This document shows, one piece after another, positions 15,405 through 23,793 of a stretch of 64,000 nucleotides of DNA. Source of the stretch: a bacterium (GTDB lineage Bacteria; Oederibacteriota; CAKKQC01); contig CAKKQC010000010.1 in NCBI GenBank assembly GCA_919901855.1, forward strand, positions 158,865 through 222,864, given 5' to 3'. The translations under genes were made by a program, and so were the position numbers. Each line of letters starts with the position of its first letter. Positions within the stretch are counted from its first letter, which is position 1. The notes under the pieces are model-generated. The model saw nothing but the letters and a program-made list of their open reading frames with translations, made no database searches and was not told the origin of the DNA.

Positions 15405-18134
15405 ATGATCCCGGCCGAGGTCCGCATCCTGCTCCTTGCCACCGGGTGGTGCCTCGCGGGAGGCGTGGCGGGCGCCGTGACGAACGATGAGTGTCTCGCC
15501 TGCCACGGGGAGACCACGGCCGCGTCGAAGCTGCCGGCGTCGGCGCACGCCAAGCTCCAATGCGTCGACTGCCACGCGTCCCTGGCTTCGGCCGAGATGC
15601 CGCATCCCACCCCGGTGGCGCCGGTCGAGTGCGCGGGCTGCCACAAGGCGCAGCAGGGGGTGTTCGCCCAGAGCCTGCACGGGAAGGCGCTTGCTCGCGG
15701 GGACGTACTCGCGCCGCGATGCCAGTCCTGCCACGGCCGCCACGACATCGCGCCCGTCGCGTCGCCCGCGTCGCCCGTCGCGCCGACGAGGGTGCCGTTC
15801 GTGTGCGGCTCGTGCCACCGCGAGGGCGGGAAGGTCACGACCCAGCGGACGATTCACCAGGACCACATCCTCGAGAACTATTCCGAGAGCATCCACGGCC
15901 TGGGGCTGCTGAAGAAGGGGCTGTCCGTCGCCGCGAACTGCGCCTCGTGCCACACGGCGCACCTCATCCTCCCGCACACGGACCCGCGGTCGTCGATCAG
16001 CCGCGCCAACGTGCCCGGCACCTGCATGAAGTGCCACGCCATGATCGAGTCCGTGCATCGGAAGATCATCGCCGGCAGCCTCTGGGAGAGCGAGCCCGAC
16101 AAGGTTCCGGTCTGCGTGGACTGCCACCAGCCGCACAAGGCCCGCAAGGTCTTCTACGACCAGGGCGTCGCGGATCGGGACTGCCTTACGTGCCACGGCA
16201 AGCCGGACCTCAAGGCCGCGTCGGGCAAGCCGCTCGCGGTGAGGCGGTCGGAGTTGCAGGGGTCGGTCCATGTCCGCACCGGGTGCGCGCAATGCCATAC
16301 CGGCGTATCCCCGGCGCACGCGCGGCCCTGCGACACCGTGATCCTGAAGGTGGACTGCTCGATCTGCCACACGGCGCCGGTGGACGACTACCGCCGGGGA
16401 CGGCACGGCCAACTGGCCGCGGAGGGCGACCGCAACGCGCCGAAGTGTTCGGACTGCCACGGGACGCACGGCGTCCGCGGCCGCCGCGACATCGCGTCCC
16501 CGACGTACCCGACGAACGTGCCCCAGCTCTGCGCCAACTGCCACCGGGAGGGCCGTAAGGCGGCCGTCCGGTACACGGGCACCGAGCACCGGATCCCCGA
16601 ACACTACACCGAGAGCATCCACGGCAAGGGCCTGCTCAAGAGCGGGCTGCTCGTGACCGCGACGTGTTCGAGCTGCCACACGCCGCACCGCGCCCTGCCT
16701 GCCGCCGATCCCGCATCGTCGGTCAACCCGAGGAATGTGGCGTCGACGTGCGCCCAGTGCCACCACGGAGTCTACGAGGCCTTCAACCGGAGCGTGCATT
16801 CCCCGGCCGTGACGAAGACGACCAAGCCCCTGCCGGGATGCAACGACTGCCACTCGGCGCACACGATCAAGCGCGCGGACCTCGAGGGGTTCCGGATGGA
16901 CATCATGGGAAAGTGCGGGCGCTGCCATCTCGAGACCGCGAACACCTACTTCGAGACCTACCACGGCAAGGTCACGAGGCTCGGGTACGCGAAGACGGCG
17001 AAGTGCCACGACTGTCACGGGGCGCACGGCATCCTGCCGGCTTCCGATCCCCGGTCGACGCTGAACCGGCTCAACGTGACCGAGACCTGCCGGAAGTGCC
17101 ATCCCGGTGCGACGCGGCGGTTCGCCGGGTACTTCACCCACGCCACCCACCACAATCCGAAGAAATTCCCCCTGCTCTTCCTCTCGTTCTGGGGGATGAC
17201 GTTGCTGCTCGTCGGCACGTTCCTCATGGGGGGGATCCACACGCTCCTGTGGCTGCCGAGGTCGCTCGAACTGCGTCGTAAGCACCTCCCGGGCGGCGAC
17301 CCGGGGCCGGGCCGGCAGTACCGCCGGTTCGAGCCGCTCGAGAGCGTGTTGCACGTCCTCATGATCGTGAGCTTCCTGAGCCTTGCCCTGACCGGGATGA
17401 CGCTCAAGTTCTCGTATACGCCCTGGGCGGCCGCGCTCTCGGGGGCGCTCGGGGGGTTCCACGCCGCGGGCCTGATCCACCGGGCGGCCGCCCTCCTCAT
17501 GATCGGGGTCTTCGCTGTCCACTTGCGGTCGTTGTTCCGCCGGAAACGGGCCGCCGGGAGGACCTGGTGGGCCATGCTCACCGGTCCGGACACCCTGATG
17601 ATGACCCGGCAGGACCTCGACGAGATCGTGGGGACCTTGAAGTGGTTCCTGCGGAAGGGCGAGCGGCCGCGCTACGGGCACTGGACCTACTGGGAGAAGT
17701 TCGACTACTTCGCCGTGTTCTGGGGCATCGCGATCATCGGCTCGACCGGCCTCGTGCTCTGGTTCCCCGAGGTCCTGACCCGTGTCCTGCCCGGCTGGGC
17801 CATCAATGTGGCGACGATCGTCCACAGCGACGAGGCCCTGCTCGCGACCGGGTTCATCTTCACCGTCCACTTCTTCAACACCCACTTCCGGCCGGACCGG
17901 TTCCCGATGGACCTCGTGATCTTCACGGGCCGGATGCCCGTGGACGAGCTGGCCCACGACCGGCCGGCGGAATACGAAGCCCTGCACGAGGCGGGCACGC
18001 TCACGGCGGGGCTGGTCGACCCGCCCGACCCCCGGCTCGTCCGCGCGGCCCGGATCTTCGGGACGATCGCGCTCTCGATCGGCCTGGTGCTCACCGTCGC
18101 CATCATCTACGCGATGGTGTTCTCCTACCGCTGA
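15405..18134 (+). CDS. Nineteen-haem cytochrome c fused to a cytochrome b membrane domain
   Basis: The ATG at 15405 opens a 909-residue protein with a signal peptide (cleavage near VAGAVT). I count nineteen CXXCH motifs from CLACH to CRKCH in about 550 residues. The haem region is internally repetitive. Three stretches share the pattern Y-x-E-S/T-x-H-G, then CxxCHxxH, LPxxDPxS and N-x-x-x-T-CxxCH, and each has a relative in the 11-haem fusion upstream. The last 300 residues contain about five membrane helices with spaced histidines (SVLHVLMI, GLIHRAAALL, IVHSDEALLATGF, FTVHFFNTHF), like a di-haem quinone-reactive cytochrome b. The likely role is electron exchange between quinone and periplasmic cytochromes. 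Nineteen haems plus a b domain in one chain is exceptional. Confidence 0.87.
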   Translation: MIPAEVRILLLATGWCLAGGVAGAVTNDECLACHGETTAASKLPASAHAKLQCVDCHASLASAEMPHPTPVAPVECAGCHKAQQGVFAQSLHGKALARGDVLAPRCQSCHGRHDIAPVASPASPVAPTRVPFVCGSCHREGGKVTTQRTIHQDHILENYSESIHGLGLLKKGLSVAANCASCHTAHLILPHTDPRSSISRANVPGTCMKCHAMIESVHRKIIAGSLWESEPDKVPVCVDCHQPHKARKVFYDQGVADRDCLTCHGKPDLKAASGKPLAVRRSELQGSVHVRTGCAQCHTGVSPAHARPCDTVILKVDCSICHTAPVDDYRRGRHGQLAAEGDRNAPKCSDCHGTHGVRGRRDIASPTYPTNVPQLCANCHREGRKAAVRYTGTEHRIPEHYTESIHGKGLLKSGLLVTATCSSCHTPHRALPAADPASSVNPRNVASTCAQCHHGVYEAFNRSVHSPAVTKTTKPLPGCNDCHSAHTIKRADLEGFRMDIMGKCGRCHLETANTYFETYHGKVTRLGYAKTAKCHDCHGAHGILPASDPRSTLNRLNVTETCRKCHPGATRRFAGYFTHATHHNPKKFPLLFLSFWGMTLLLVGTFLMGGIHTLLWLPRSLELRRKHLPGGDPGPGRQYRRFEPLESVLHVLMIVSFLSLALTGMTLKFSYTPWAAALSGALGGFHAAGLIHRAAALLMIGVFAVHLRSLFRRKRAAGRTWWAMLTGPDTLMMTRQDLDEIVGTLKWFLRKGERPRYGHWTYWEKFDYFAVFWGIAIIGSTGLVLWFPEVLTRVLPGWAINVATIVHSDEALLATGFIFTVHFFNTHFRPDRFPMDLVIFTGRMPVDELAHDRPAEYEALHEAGTLTAGLVDPPDPRLVRAARIFGTIALSIGLVLTVAIIYAMVFSYR

Positions 18135-18149
18135 CGCGGGGCTGAGGCC

Positions 18150-18770
18150 GTGACGAAGGGGCGGTGGGGGACGGCGCTCGAGCTCCTGCTCGCGGGCAGT
18201 GCGCTCGCCCTCACGGGGTTCATGGTCATCCACGAGATCATGCAGGCGAGCGTCTGGTACGGCGCGCTCGCGATGGACCGGCTCGCGGATGAGCTGGACG
18301 CCACCGGCCTCGTCGGGGCGGGAGTGGTCGCCGTCGCCGTCCTCCTCGCCGTGCATGCGCTCGCGGCGATTCGCCGGCTGCCCCTCCGGGTCGGGGAGGT
18401 GCGCGCGTTCGCGCGAACGGCGGGGTCGCTCGCGCACTGGGACACGGTCACGTGGGTCCTCCAGGTGGGGAGTGCGGCCGTCATCGGTGTCCTCGGTGCC
18501 ATCCACCTGCTGGTGGCGGGGGAGGATCTCCCGGTCGAGGCCGTGAAATCGGCGCTCCGCGTACGCGACCTCGCGTCCACGGGATTCTACGACCTCCTCC
18601 TGACCGCGGTGTCGGTGCACACGGCCTTCGGCCTCGAGCGGATCGCGACCAAGTGGGGGTGCCCGGGGCGCACCGTCGCCCGGGCGCTCGCCTGGACGTG
18701 CTTCGCATTCCTCCTCGTCGTAGGGTTCTGGACCCTGATCATGTTTCATCGGATCGCGCGCGGGGGATGA
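18150..18770 (+). CDS. frdC: Fumarate reductase/succinate dehydrogenase cytochrome b subunit
   Basis: This 206-residue membrane protein starts at a GTG 15 nt after the 19-haem gene and overlaps the flavoprotein gene by four bases. It has about five hydrophobic helices with histidines in helices I, IV and V (VIHEIMQASVW, GVLGAIHLLV, VSVHTAFGLE, LIMFHRI), suited to haem b ligation as in Wolinella-type FrdC. Sequence similarity of such anchors is low; the assignment rests mainly on position before frdA and frdB. Confidence 0.8.
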   Translation: MTKGRWGTALELLLAGSALALTGFMVIHEIMQASVWYGALAMDRLADELDATGLVGAGVVAVAVLLAVHALAAIRRLPLRVGEVRAFARTAGSLAHWDTVTWVLQVGSAAVIGVLGAIHLLVAGEDLPVEAVKSALRVRDLASTGFYDLLLTAVSVHTAFGLERIATKWGCPGRTVARALAWTCFAFLLVVGFWTLIMFHRIARGG

Positions 18771-20599
18771 CAGTGGACACCCGGGAGACGGACGTCCTCG
18801 TGATCGGCGGCGGGCTCGCGGGGGAGCGGTGCGCGGTCGAGGCGGCGTCCCGGGGCCGCCGCGTGCTCGTGGTATCGCTGGTGCCGCCCCGGCGGTCCCA
18901 CTCCTGCGGTGCCCAGGGCGGCATGCAGGCCGCGCTCGGGCAGGTCGCGAAGGGGTACGGGGACTCCCCCGACATCCATTTCGCGGACACCGTGCGCGGC
19001 GCGGACTGGGGGTGCGACCAGGACATAGTGCGGCGGTTCGTCGACCTCGCGCCGGTCGCCGTACGGCAGATGGCGGCGTGGGGCGTGCCGTGGAACCGGG
19101 TCGTGCCGGGGCGCCGGACACTTCCGTCGGGGGAGTCGGTGGAGGAGCGGCCCGAGTTCGCGGGGCTGATCGCGGCCCGGGACTTCGGCGGCACCGCCAA
19201 GTGGCGCGCGTGTCACACCGCCGACGGCACGGGCCACGCGCTCCTCTACGCGCTCGACGGGCAGGTCCTGCGCCTCGGCCTCGAGGTCCTCGATCGCACG
19301 GAGGCGGTCGCGCTCATCCACGACGGGGGCCGGTGCCACGGCGCCGTCGTCCGGGACCTCCGCACGGGCGCCCTGACCGCCTGCACGGCCCGGGCGACCG
19401 TGATCGCCACGGGAGGCTACGGGCGCCTTTACGGCGCGTCGACCAACGCGATGATCAACGACGGGACCGGAATGGTGATCGCCCTCGATACCGGCGTCGT
19501 GGCCCTGGGGAACATGGAGGCGGTCCAGTTCCACCCGACCGCGCTCGCCCCCCAGAACATCCTGATCACGGAAGGATGCCGGGGTGACGGCGGGCACCTG
19601 CTCGACCGCTCCCTGCACCGGTTCATGCCTGACTACGAGCCGGCGCGGGCCGAGCTGGCGTCGCGCGACGTCGTCGCGCGGCGCATGACCCAGCACCTGC
19701 GCGCCGGCCACGGCGTCGAGGCCCCGGGCGGCGCGCACCTGTGGCTGGACGTCCGGCATCTGGGCCGCGCTCATCTCGAGACCGCCCTGCGGGAGGTGAC
19801 CGGGATCTGCCGGACGATCGCGGGGCTGGACCCCGTGACGGCCCTGATCCCCGTGTGGCCCGCCCAGCACTACAGCATGGGCGGTGTTCGAACCGATCCC
19901 GACGGCCGCGTGCCCGGGCTGGCCGGCCTGTACGCCGCCGGGGAGGCCGCGTGCTGGGACCTGCACGGGTTCAACCGCCTCGGGGGGAACTCGCTGGCCG
20001 AGACCCTGGTCATGGGCGGCATCACCGGGTCCGCGGTGGCGGCCGACCTCGAGGCGCCGGCCGCGCCCCCCCCGGCCGAGCTCGCGGCTTCGTGCGTGGG
20101 CGTCCAGGAGGACCGGATCCGGCGATTCGCCTCCGGGACGGAGGGGAGCGAGTGCGTGCACGACCTTCGGCGGGCCATGGAGGGAATCCTGCTCGAGCAC
20201 GCCGGGGTCTTCCGGACCGGCGCGGGCCTCCGGGAGGCGGTGGACGCCCTCGCCGACCTGGCGGGCCGGGCGGCGCGGCTGGGCCCGCGCGGCGGCCGGA
20301 CGTCCGCCGCCGGAGGCGCCGATCCCGAGACCTCGGCCGCTCTGCGGCTGCCCGGCCAGCTCCGGCTCGCGGCCACGATCGCGGCGGGCGCGCTCGCCCG
20401 GGAGGAGAGCCGGGGAAGCCACTTCCGCGAGGACTTCCCCCGGCGCGACGACGCCCGGTGGCTCGTGCGCACGCTGGCGACCTGGGAGCCGGGGGCCCAG
20501 GGCCCTTCGCTCTCGTACGAGCCCGTCCGCGTCACGGAACTGCCGCCGGGCGACCGCGGGTACGGCGAGGGTTCGGCGGGGGGCGTCAAGCGTGGCTGA
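18767..20599 (+). CDS. frdA: Fumarate reductase/succinate dehydrogenase flavoprotein subunit
   Basis: The 610-residue protein begins with a dinucleotide-binding GGGLAG motif at residues 14-19. His45 lies in SHSCGAQGGMQAA, the position of covalent FAD attachment in this family. Catalytic-region motifs follow: QFHPTAL, TEGCRGDGGHLL, SRDVVARRM and WPAQHYSMGGV. The capping domain and C-terminal helical domain are present, so it looks functional. It catalyses fumarate/succinate interconversion in the cytoplasm, linked to quinone through FrdB and FrdC. The C-B order around frdA (C-A-B) is that of epsilonproteobacterial and many anaerobe enzymes, but direction in vivo cannot be decided from sequence. 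It overlaps frdB by eight bases. Confidence 0.93.
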   Translation: MTVDTRETDVLVIGGGLAGERCAVEAASRGRRVLVVSLVPPRRSHSCGAQGGMQAALGQVAKGYGDSPDIHFADTVRGADWGCDQDIVRRFVDLAPVAVRQMAAWGVPWNRVVPGRRTLPSGESVEERPEFAGLIAARDFGGTAKWRACHTADGTGHALLYALDGQVLRLGLEVLDRTEAVALIHDGGRCHGAVVRDLRTGALTACTARATVIATGGYGRLYGASTNAMINDGTGMVIALDTGVVALGNMEAVQFHPTALAPQNILITEGCRGDGGHLLDRSLHRFMPDYEPARAELASRDVVARRMTQHLRAGHGVEAPGGAHLWLDVRHLGRAHLETALREVTGICRTIAGLDPVTALIPVWPAQHYSMGGVRTDPDGRVPGLAGLYAAGEAACWDLHGFNRLGGNSLAETLVMGGITGSAVAADLEAPAAPPPAELAASCVGVQEDRIRRFASGTEGSECVHDLRRAMEGILLEHAGVFRTGAGLREAVDALADLAGRAARLGPRGGRTSAAGGADPETSAALRLPGQLRLAATIAAGALAREESRGSHFREDFPRRDDARWLVRTLATWEPGAQGPSLSYEPVRVTELPPGDRGYGEGSAGGVKRG

Positions 20600-21335
20600 G
20601 GCGCGCGTGCTCACGATCAGGGCGTTCCGGCACGACCCGGCGGACCAGGGATCCGTGCCGAGGCTCCAGGACTATACCGTCACCGAGGAGCCGGGCATGA
20701 ACCTCTTCACCGCGCTCCACCGCATCCGGGACGAGCAGGACCCCTCCATCGCGTTCGACTTCTCGTGCCGGTCCGCGGTCTGCGGCTCCTGCGGCATGCT
20801 CGTGAACGGGAAGCCCCGGCTCGCGTGCCGGACGCTGACCCGGGACCTGCCGGCCCTCATCCAGCTCATGCCCATGCCCGTCTTCCGGCTCATCCGGGAC
20901 CTATCCGTGGACACGGGGGTCTGGTTCCGGGGCATGAACGGCCGGATCGAGAGCTGGCTGCACGAGGCGCGGCCGTTCGATCCGACGGCGCCGGAGGAGC
21001 GGATGGACCAGGCGACGGCGGAAAAGGTCTACGACGCGGACCGGTGCATCGAGTGCGGGCTCTGCGTCGCGGGGTGCGCGACCGCGGCGATGCGGCCGGG
21101 CTTCCTGGGGGCCGCGGGCCTCAACCGGATCGGGCGGTTCGTCCTGGACCCCCGGGACACGCGCTCGGCGGCGGACTTCTCCGTGCTCTCGACGGGCGAG
21201 GGTGTCTTCGGATGTCTCGGCCTGCTCGGCTGCCACGACTATTGTCCGAAGGACCTGCCGTTGCGGGAGCGGTTCGCCTATCTGCGCCGGTCGCTGGCGT
21301 GGAACCTCCTCGGGCTGGGCGGCCGAAAGCGGTAG
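20592..21335 (+). CDS. frdB: Fumarate reductase/succinate dehydrogenase iron-sulfur subunit
   Basis: A GTG start overlaps frdA. The 247-residue product has the plant-type [2Fe-2S] motif (CRSAVCGSCGMLVNGKPRLAC spread over residues 57-77), then CIECGLCVAGC and CLGLLGCHDYCPKDLP for the [4Fe-4S] and [3Fe-4S] clusters. This is the normal FrdB/SdhB layout and length. It carries electrons between the flavin in FrdA and quinone at FrdC. It is the last gene of the large unit beginning at 10544; I see no strong hairpin after it. Confidence 0.93.
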   Translation: MAEARVLTIRAFRHDPADQGSVPRLQDYTVTEEPGMNLFTALHRIRDEQDPSIAFDFSCRSAVCGSCGMLVNGKPRLACRTLTRDLPALIQLMPMPVFRLIRDLSVDTGVWFRGMNGRIESWLHEARPFDPTAPEERMDQATAEKVYDADRCIECGLCVAGCATAAMRPGFLGAAGLNRIGRFVLDPRDTRSAADFSVLSTGEGVFGCLGLLGCHDYCPKDLPLRERFAYLRRSLAWNLLGLGGRKR

Positions 21336-21363
21336 CGAGGAACCGGGGCACGGGCGGGGTGGG

Positions 21364-21393
21364 TTGAACTTGGCGGGCGTGGCCACGTAGAAT
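21364..21393 (+). promoter_or_regulatory. Putative sigma-70 promoter for the RuBisCO-like gene
   Basis: TTGAAC and TAGAAT are separated by 18 bases in the 92-nt gap after frdB. The -10 ends 34 nt before the ATG at 21428, and GGAGGAGG lies between them. No TGA-N6-TCA dyad is present here. Confidence 0.5.
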
Positions 21394-21427
21394 CTGACCG
21401 CCCCATTCTCGGAGGAGGCACGTGCAT

Positions 21428-22738
21428 ATGGCTGATCTGGACCCGTTGGCGTTTGCCGCGCTCGAAGGGATCGACCGCGACCGGTACGTGCTCGCGATCT
21501 ACACGCTCCAGGCCGAGACGAGCGACGCGCTCGCGATGGCGCAGGCGCTCGTGGTCGAGCAGACGACCGGGACCTGGACGGCGGTGCCGCAGGAAACCCG
21601 GGAGGTCAAGGAGCGGAGCCTGGGCAAGGTCCTCGGCGTCTACGAGATCCCGGACTGGGAACGCGAGCGGCCGAAGGACGGTGGCGAGCGGACGCTCGTG
21701 ATCTTCGTTGCCTACCCGGCGGCGAATATCGGAAACCAGATTCCCGAGCTCCTGACCACGCTCTACGGCAACATCTCCATGATCGGCAAGCTCAAGCTCA
21801 TGGACGTGTTCCTGCCCCCGAAGATGCTGGCCGCCTTCCCGGGTCCCCGGCTCGGGGTCGAAGGCGTCCGTAAGGTTCTCAACGTGCCCGACCGGCCGAT
21901 CCTGTGCGGGATGTTCAAGCCGTGCATCGGGGCCCTGCCGGCCACGCTCGGGACCATGGCATTCGACATGGCCGTGGGCGGCGTCGAGGTCCTCAAGGAC
22001 GACGAGCTGCTCGCCGACCCCGAGTTCTGCCCGGTGGAGGCCCGGATCGAGCACGTCGAGAAGGCCCTCGACCGCGCGAAGAAGGAGACCGGTCGCCGGT
22101 CGATCTACACCGTGAACGTCACCGACCGGCCGCAGGAGATGATGAAGAAGGCGCACGCGGCGGTCAAGAACGGGGCTTCTGCGCTCATGGTCAACGTCTA
22201 CACCGTCGGCTACGCGGCAGTGCAGGAGCTGACGAGCGATCCCGCCCTCACGGTGCCGGTGCTGGGCCATCCGGCGTTCGCGGGGACGTTCTTCGAGGCC
22301 CCGACTTACGGGCTGTCGTCCTCGCTCGTGCTGGGCAAGTTCGCCCGCCTCTCGGGCGTCGACATGATCATCTATCCGTCTCCGTACGGCAAGGTCCCGC
22401 TCCTGCGCGAGCGCGCGATCCGGGTGGCCCAGGAGCTGACGACCCCGCTCGGCCACCTCAAGCGCGTCTTCCCGGGGCCGGCGGCGGGCATGCACCCGGG
22501 CACCGTGGCCCAGTCGATGCGCGATTTCGGCCGGAACCTCGTCGTCGGGGCCGGCGGCGGCATCCACGGCCACCCGGATGGGTGCATCGCCGGCGGCCGC
22601 GCGTTCCACCAGGCTATCGAGGCCGCGATGAAGGGCCAGAGCGCGGCCGAGGCCGCCAAGACGCACCCCGAACTGGCCAAGGCGCTCGCGCTCTGGGGCG
22701 ACACCCAGGGCGGCTCGATCTACTCCCTGCTGAGGTGA
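21428..22738 (+). CDS. RuBisCO-like protein (form IV)
   Basis: The ATG at 21428 is nine bases after GGAGG and preferred over a GTG two codons earlier. The protein has 436 residues, the normal large-subunit length. RuBisCO family landmarks are visible: LYGNIS, Lys164 in FKPCIG, and Lys190-Asp191-Asp192-Glu193 in GGVEVLKDDE, the site of the carbamylated lysine and metal ligands. His281 lies in GHPAF and a late GGGIHGHPDG follows. The loop-6 region reads PSPYGK (Lys322). The serine of the SGG phosphate motif is replaced by Gly and the usual histidine before loop 6 is missing. Carbon fixation is therefore unlikely; an enolase-, isomerase- or decarboxylase-type reaction on a sugar-phosphate-like substrate is more probable. 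No phosphoribulokinase or methionine-salvage genes are nearby. It overlaps bioB by four bases. Confidence 0.88.
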   Translation: MADLDPLAFAALEGIDRDRYVLAIYTLQAETSDALAMAQALVVEQTTGTWTAVPQETREVKERSLGKVLGVYEIPDWERERPKDGGERTLVIFVAYPAANIGNQIPELLTTLYGNISMIGKLKLMDVFLPPKMLAAFPGPRLGVEGVRKVLNVPDRPILCGMFKPCIGALPATLGTMAFDMAVGGVEVLKDDELLADPEFCPVEARIEHVEKALDRAKKETGRRSIYTVNVTDRPQEMMKKAHAAVKNGASALMVNVYTVGYAAVQELTSDPALTVPVLGHPAFAGTFFEAPTYGLSSSLVLGKFARLSGVDMIIYPSPYGKVPLLRERAIRVAQELTTPLGHLKRVFPGPAAGMHPGTVAQSMRDFGRNLVVGAGGGIHGHPDGCIAGGRAFHQAIEAAMKGQSAAEAAKTHPELAKALALWGDTQGGSIYSLLR

Positions 22739-23793
22739 CGGGCCTGACGAAGCGCCGTCAGGGTCGTCGCCCAGTCCGGGGGGCCGGGCCCGGCGCCATC
22801 GCGGACCGGGTGCTGGCCGGGAAGGCCGCCTCTCGCATCGAGCTGCTCGCGCTCGCCGCGATGAAGGACACCGCGGACATCCTCGCCCTCGGCGCCGCCG
22901 CGAACCGGGTCCGGGTCGCGGTCCAGGGATCGAAGCCGGCCCTGTGCTCGCTCATCAATATCAAGAGCGGCGCGTGCTCCGAGGACTGCGCCTACTGCGC
23001 CCAGTCCGGTCGCCACAAGTCCCCGGCGCCCGTCTACTCGATGATGACCCCGGACGCGATGGCGAAGCGGGCGAAGGAGCTGGAGCCCGCAGGGGCGACC
23101 CATATCTGCCTGGTCGCGAGCGGGCGGGGTCCCAACCCCAAAGAGCTCGACGCCGTCTGCCGGGCCGCCGAGAAGATCCGGAAGACGACGGGCTATGAGG
23201 TGTGCGGCTGTCTCGGCGAGGTGGGGAAGGACGAGGCGCGCCGGATGAAGGACGCCGGGATCACGCGGTACAACCACAACCTCGAGACGTCGCGGGCCCA
23301 CTACCCCTCGATCTGCACGACCCACACGTGGGATTCGCGGCGGGCGACCGCGCTGGCGGTTCAGGCGGCCGGGCTCGAGCTGTGCTGCGGCGGCATCATC
23401 GGGATGGGGGAGCCCGTGGGGGAGCGGATCTCATTCATCGAGTCCCTGCGCGAGATCGCGCCCGAGGTCGTGACCCTGAACTTCCTGAACCCGCGGCCGG
23501 GGACCCGGTTGGCCGGCGTAGCCCCGATGACCGCGCTCGAGGCGCTGAAGTGGGTCGGGATCTTCCGGCTGGCGCTGCCACAGAGCGCGGTCAAGCTCGC
23601 GGGCGGCCGGGAGTCGGGGTTGCGGGACTTCCAGGGCGCCGCCCTCCTCGGCGGCGCGAACGGCCTCATCATCGGCGGCTACCTCACCTATAGCGAACGC
23701 ACCCCGGCCGAAGATTGGCGGATGCTCCTGGATTGCGGCTTTGCCGTCAGACGTCCTGGGGGATCAGCTTGGCGAGGGCGGAGGATTCCTTGA
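22735..23793 (+). CDS. bioB: Biotin synthase
   Basis: A GTG start overlaps the RuBisCO-like gene (GTGA). The 352-residue radical SAM protein has the AdoMet cluster motif CSEDCAYC preceded by NIKSG, and downstream cysteines in THICLVA, YEVCGCLGE and ELCCGGIIGMGE at the places that hold the sulfur-donating [2Fe-2S] cluster. YNHNLETS and the final-domain segment GGRESGLRDF also fit. BioB inserts sulfur into dethiobiotin. No other bio genes are in the window. The last 47 bases overlap the convergent Crp/Fnr gene, so the final dozen residues extend past the usual BioB end. Confidence 0.92.
   Translation: MTGLTKRRQGRRPVRGAGPGAIADRVLAGKAASRIELLALAAMKDTADILALGAAANRVRVAVQGSKPALCSLINIKSGACSEDCAYCAQSGRHKSPAPVYSMMTPDAMAKRAKELEPAGATHICLVASGRGPNPKELDAVCRAAEKIRKTTGYEVCGCLGEVGKDEARRMKDAGITRYNHNLETSRAHYPSICTTHTWDSRRATALAVQAAGLELCCGGIIGMGEPVGERISFIESLREIAPEVVTLNFLNPRPGTRLAGVAPMTALEALKWVGIFRLALPQSAVKLAGGRESGLRDFQGAALLGGANGLIIGGYLTYSERTPAEDWRMLLDCGFAVRRPGGSAWRGRRIP

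Noticed and set aside
15297..19121. A 1,274-codon open frame on the minus strand
   Set aside because: It lies antisense to the 19-haem gene and frdC/frdA. Its product is Arg/Gly/Pro-rich with no domain, which is the usual effect of very high GC on the opposite strand.
21428..22738. True carbon-fixing RuBisCO (forms I-III)
   Set aside because: The phosphate-binding serine and the histidine before loop 6 are missing, and no phosphoribulokinase or nucleotide-pathway partner is nearby.
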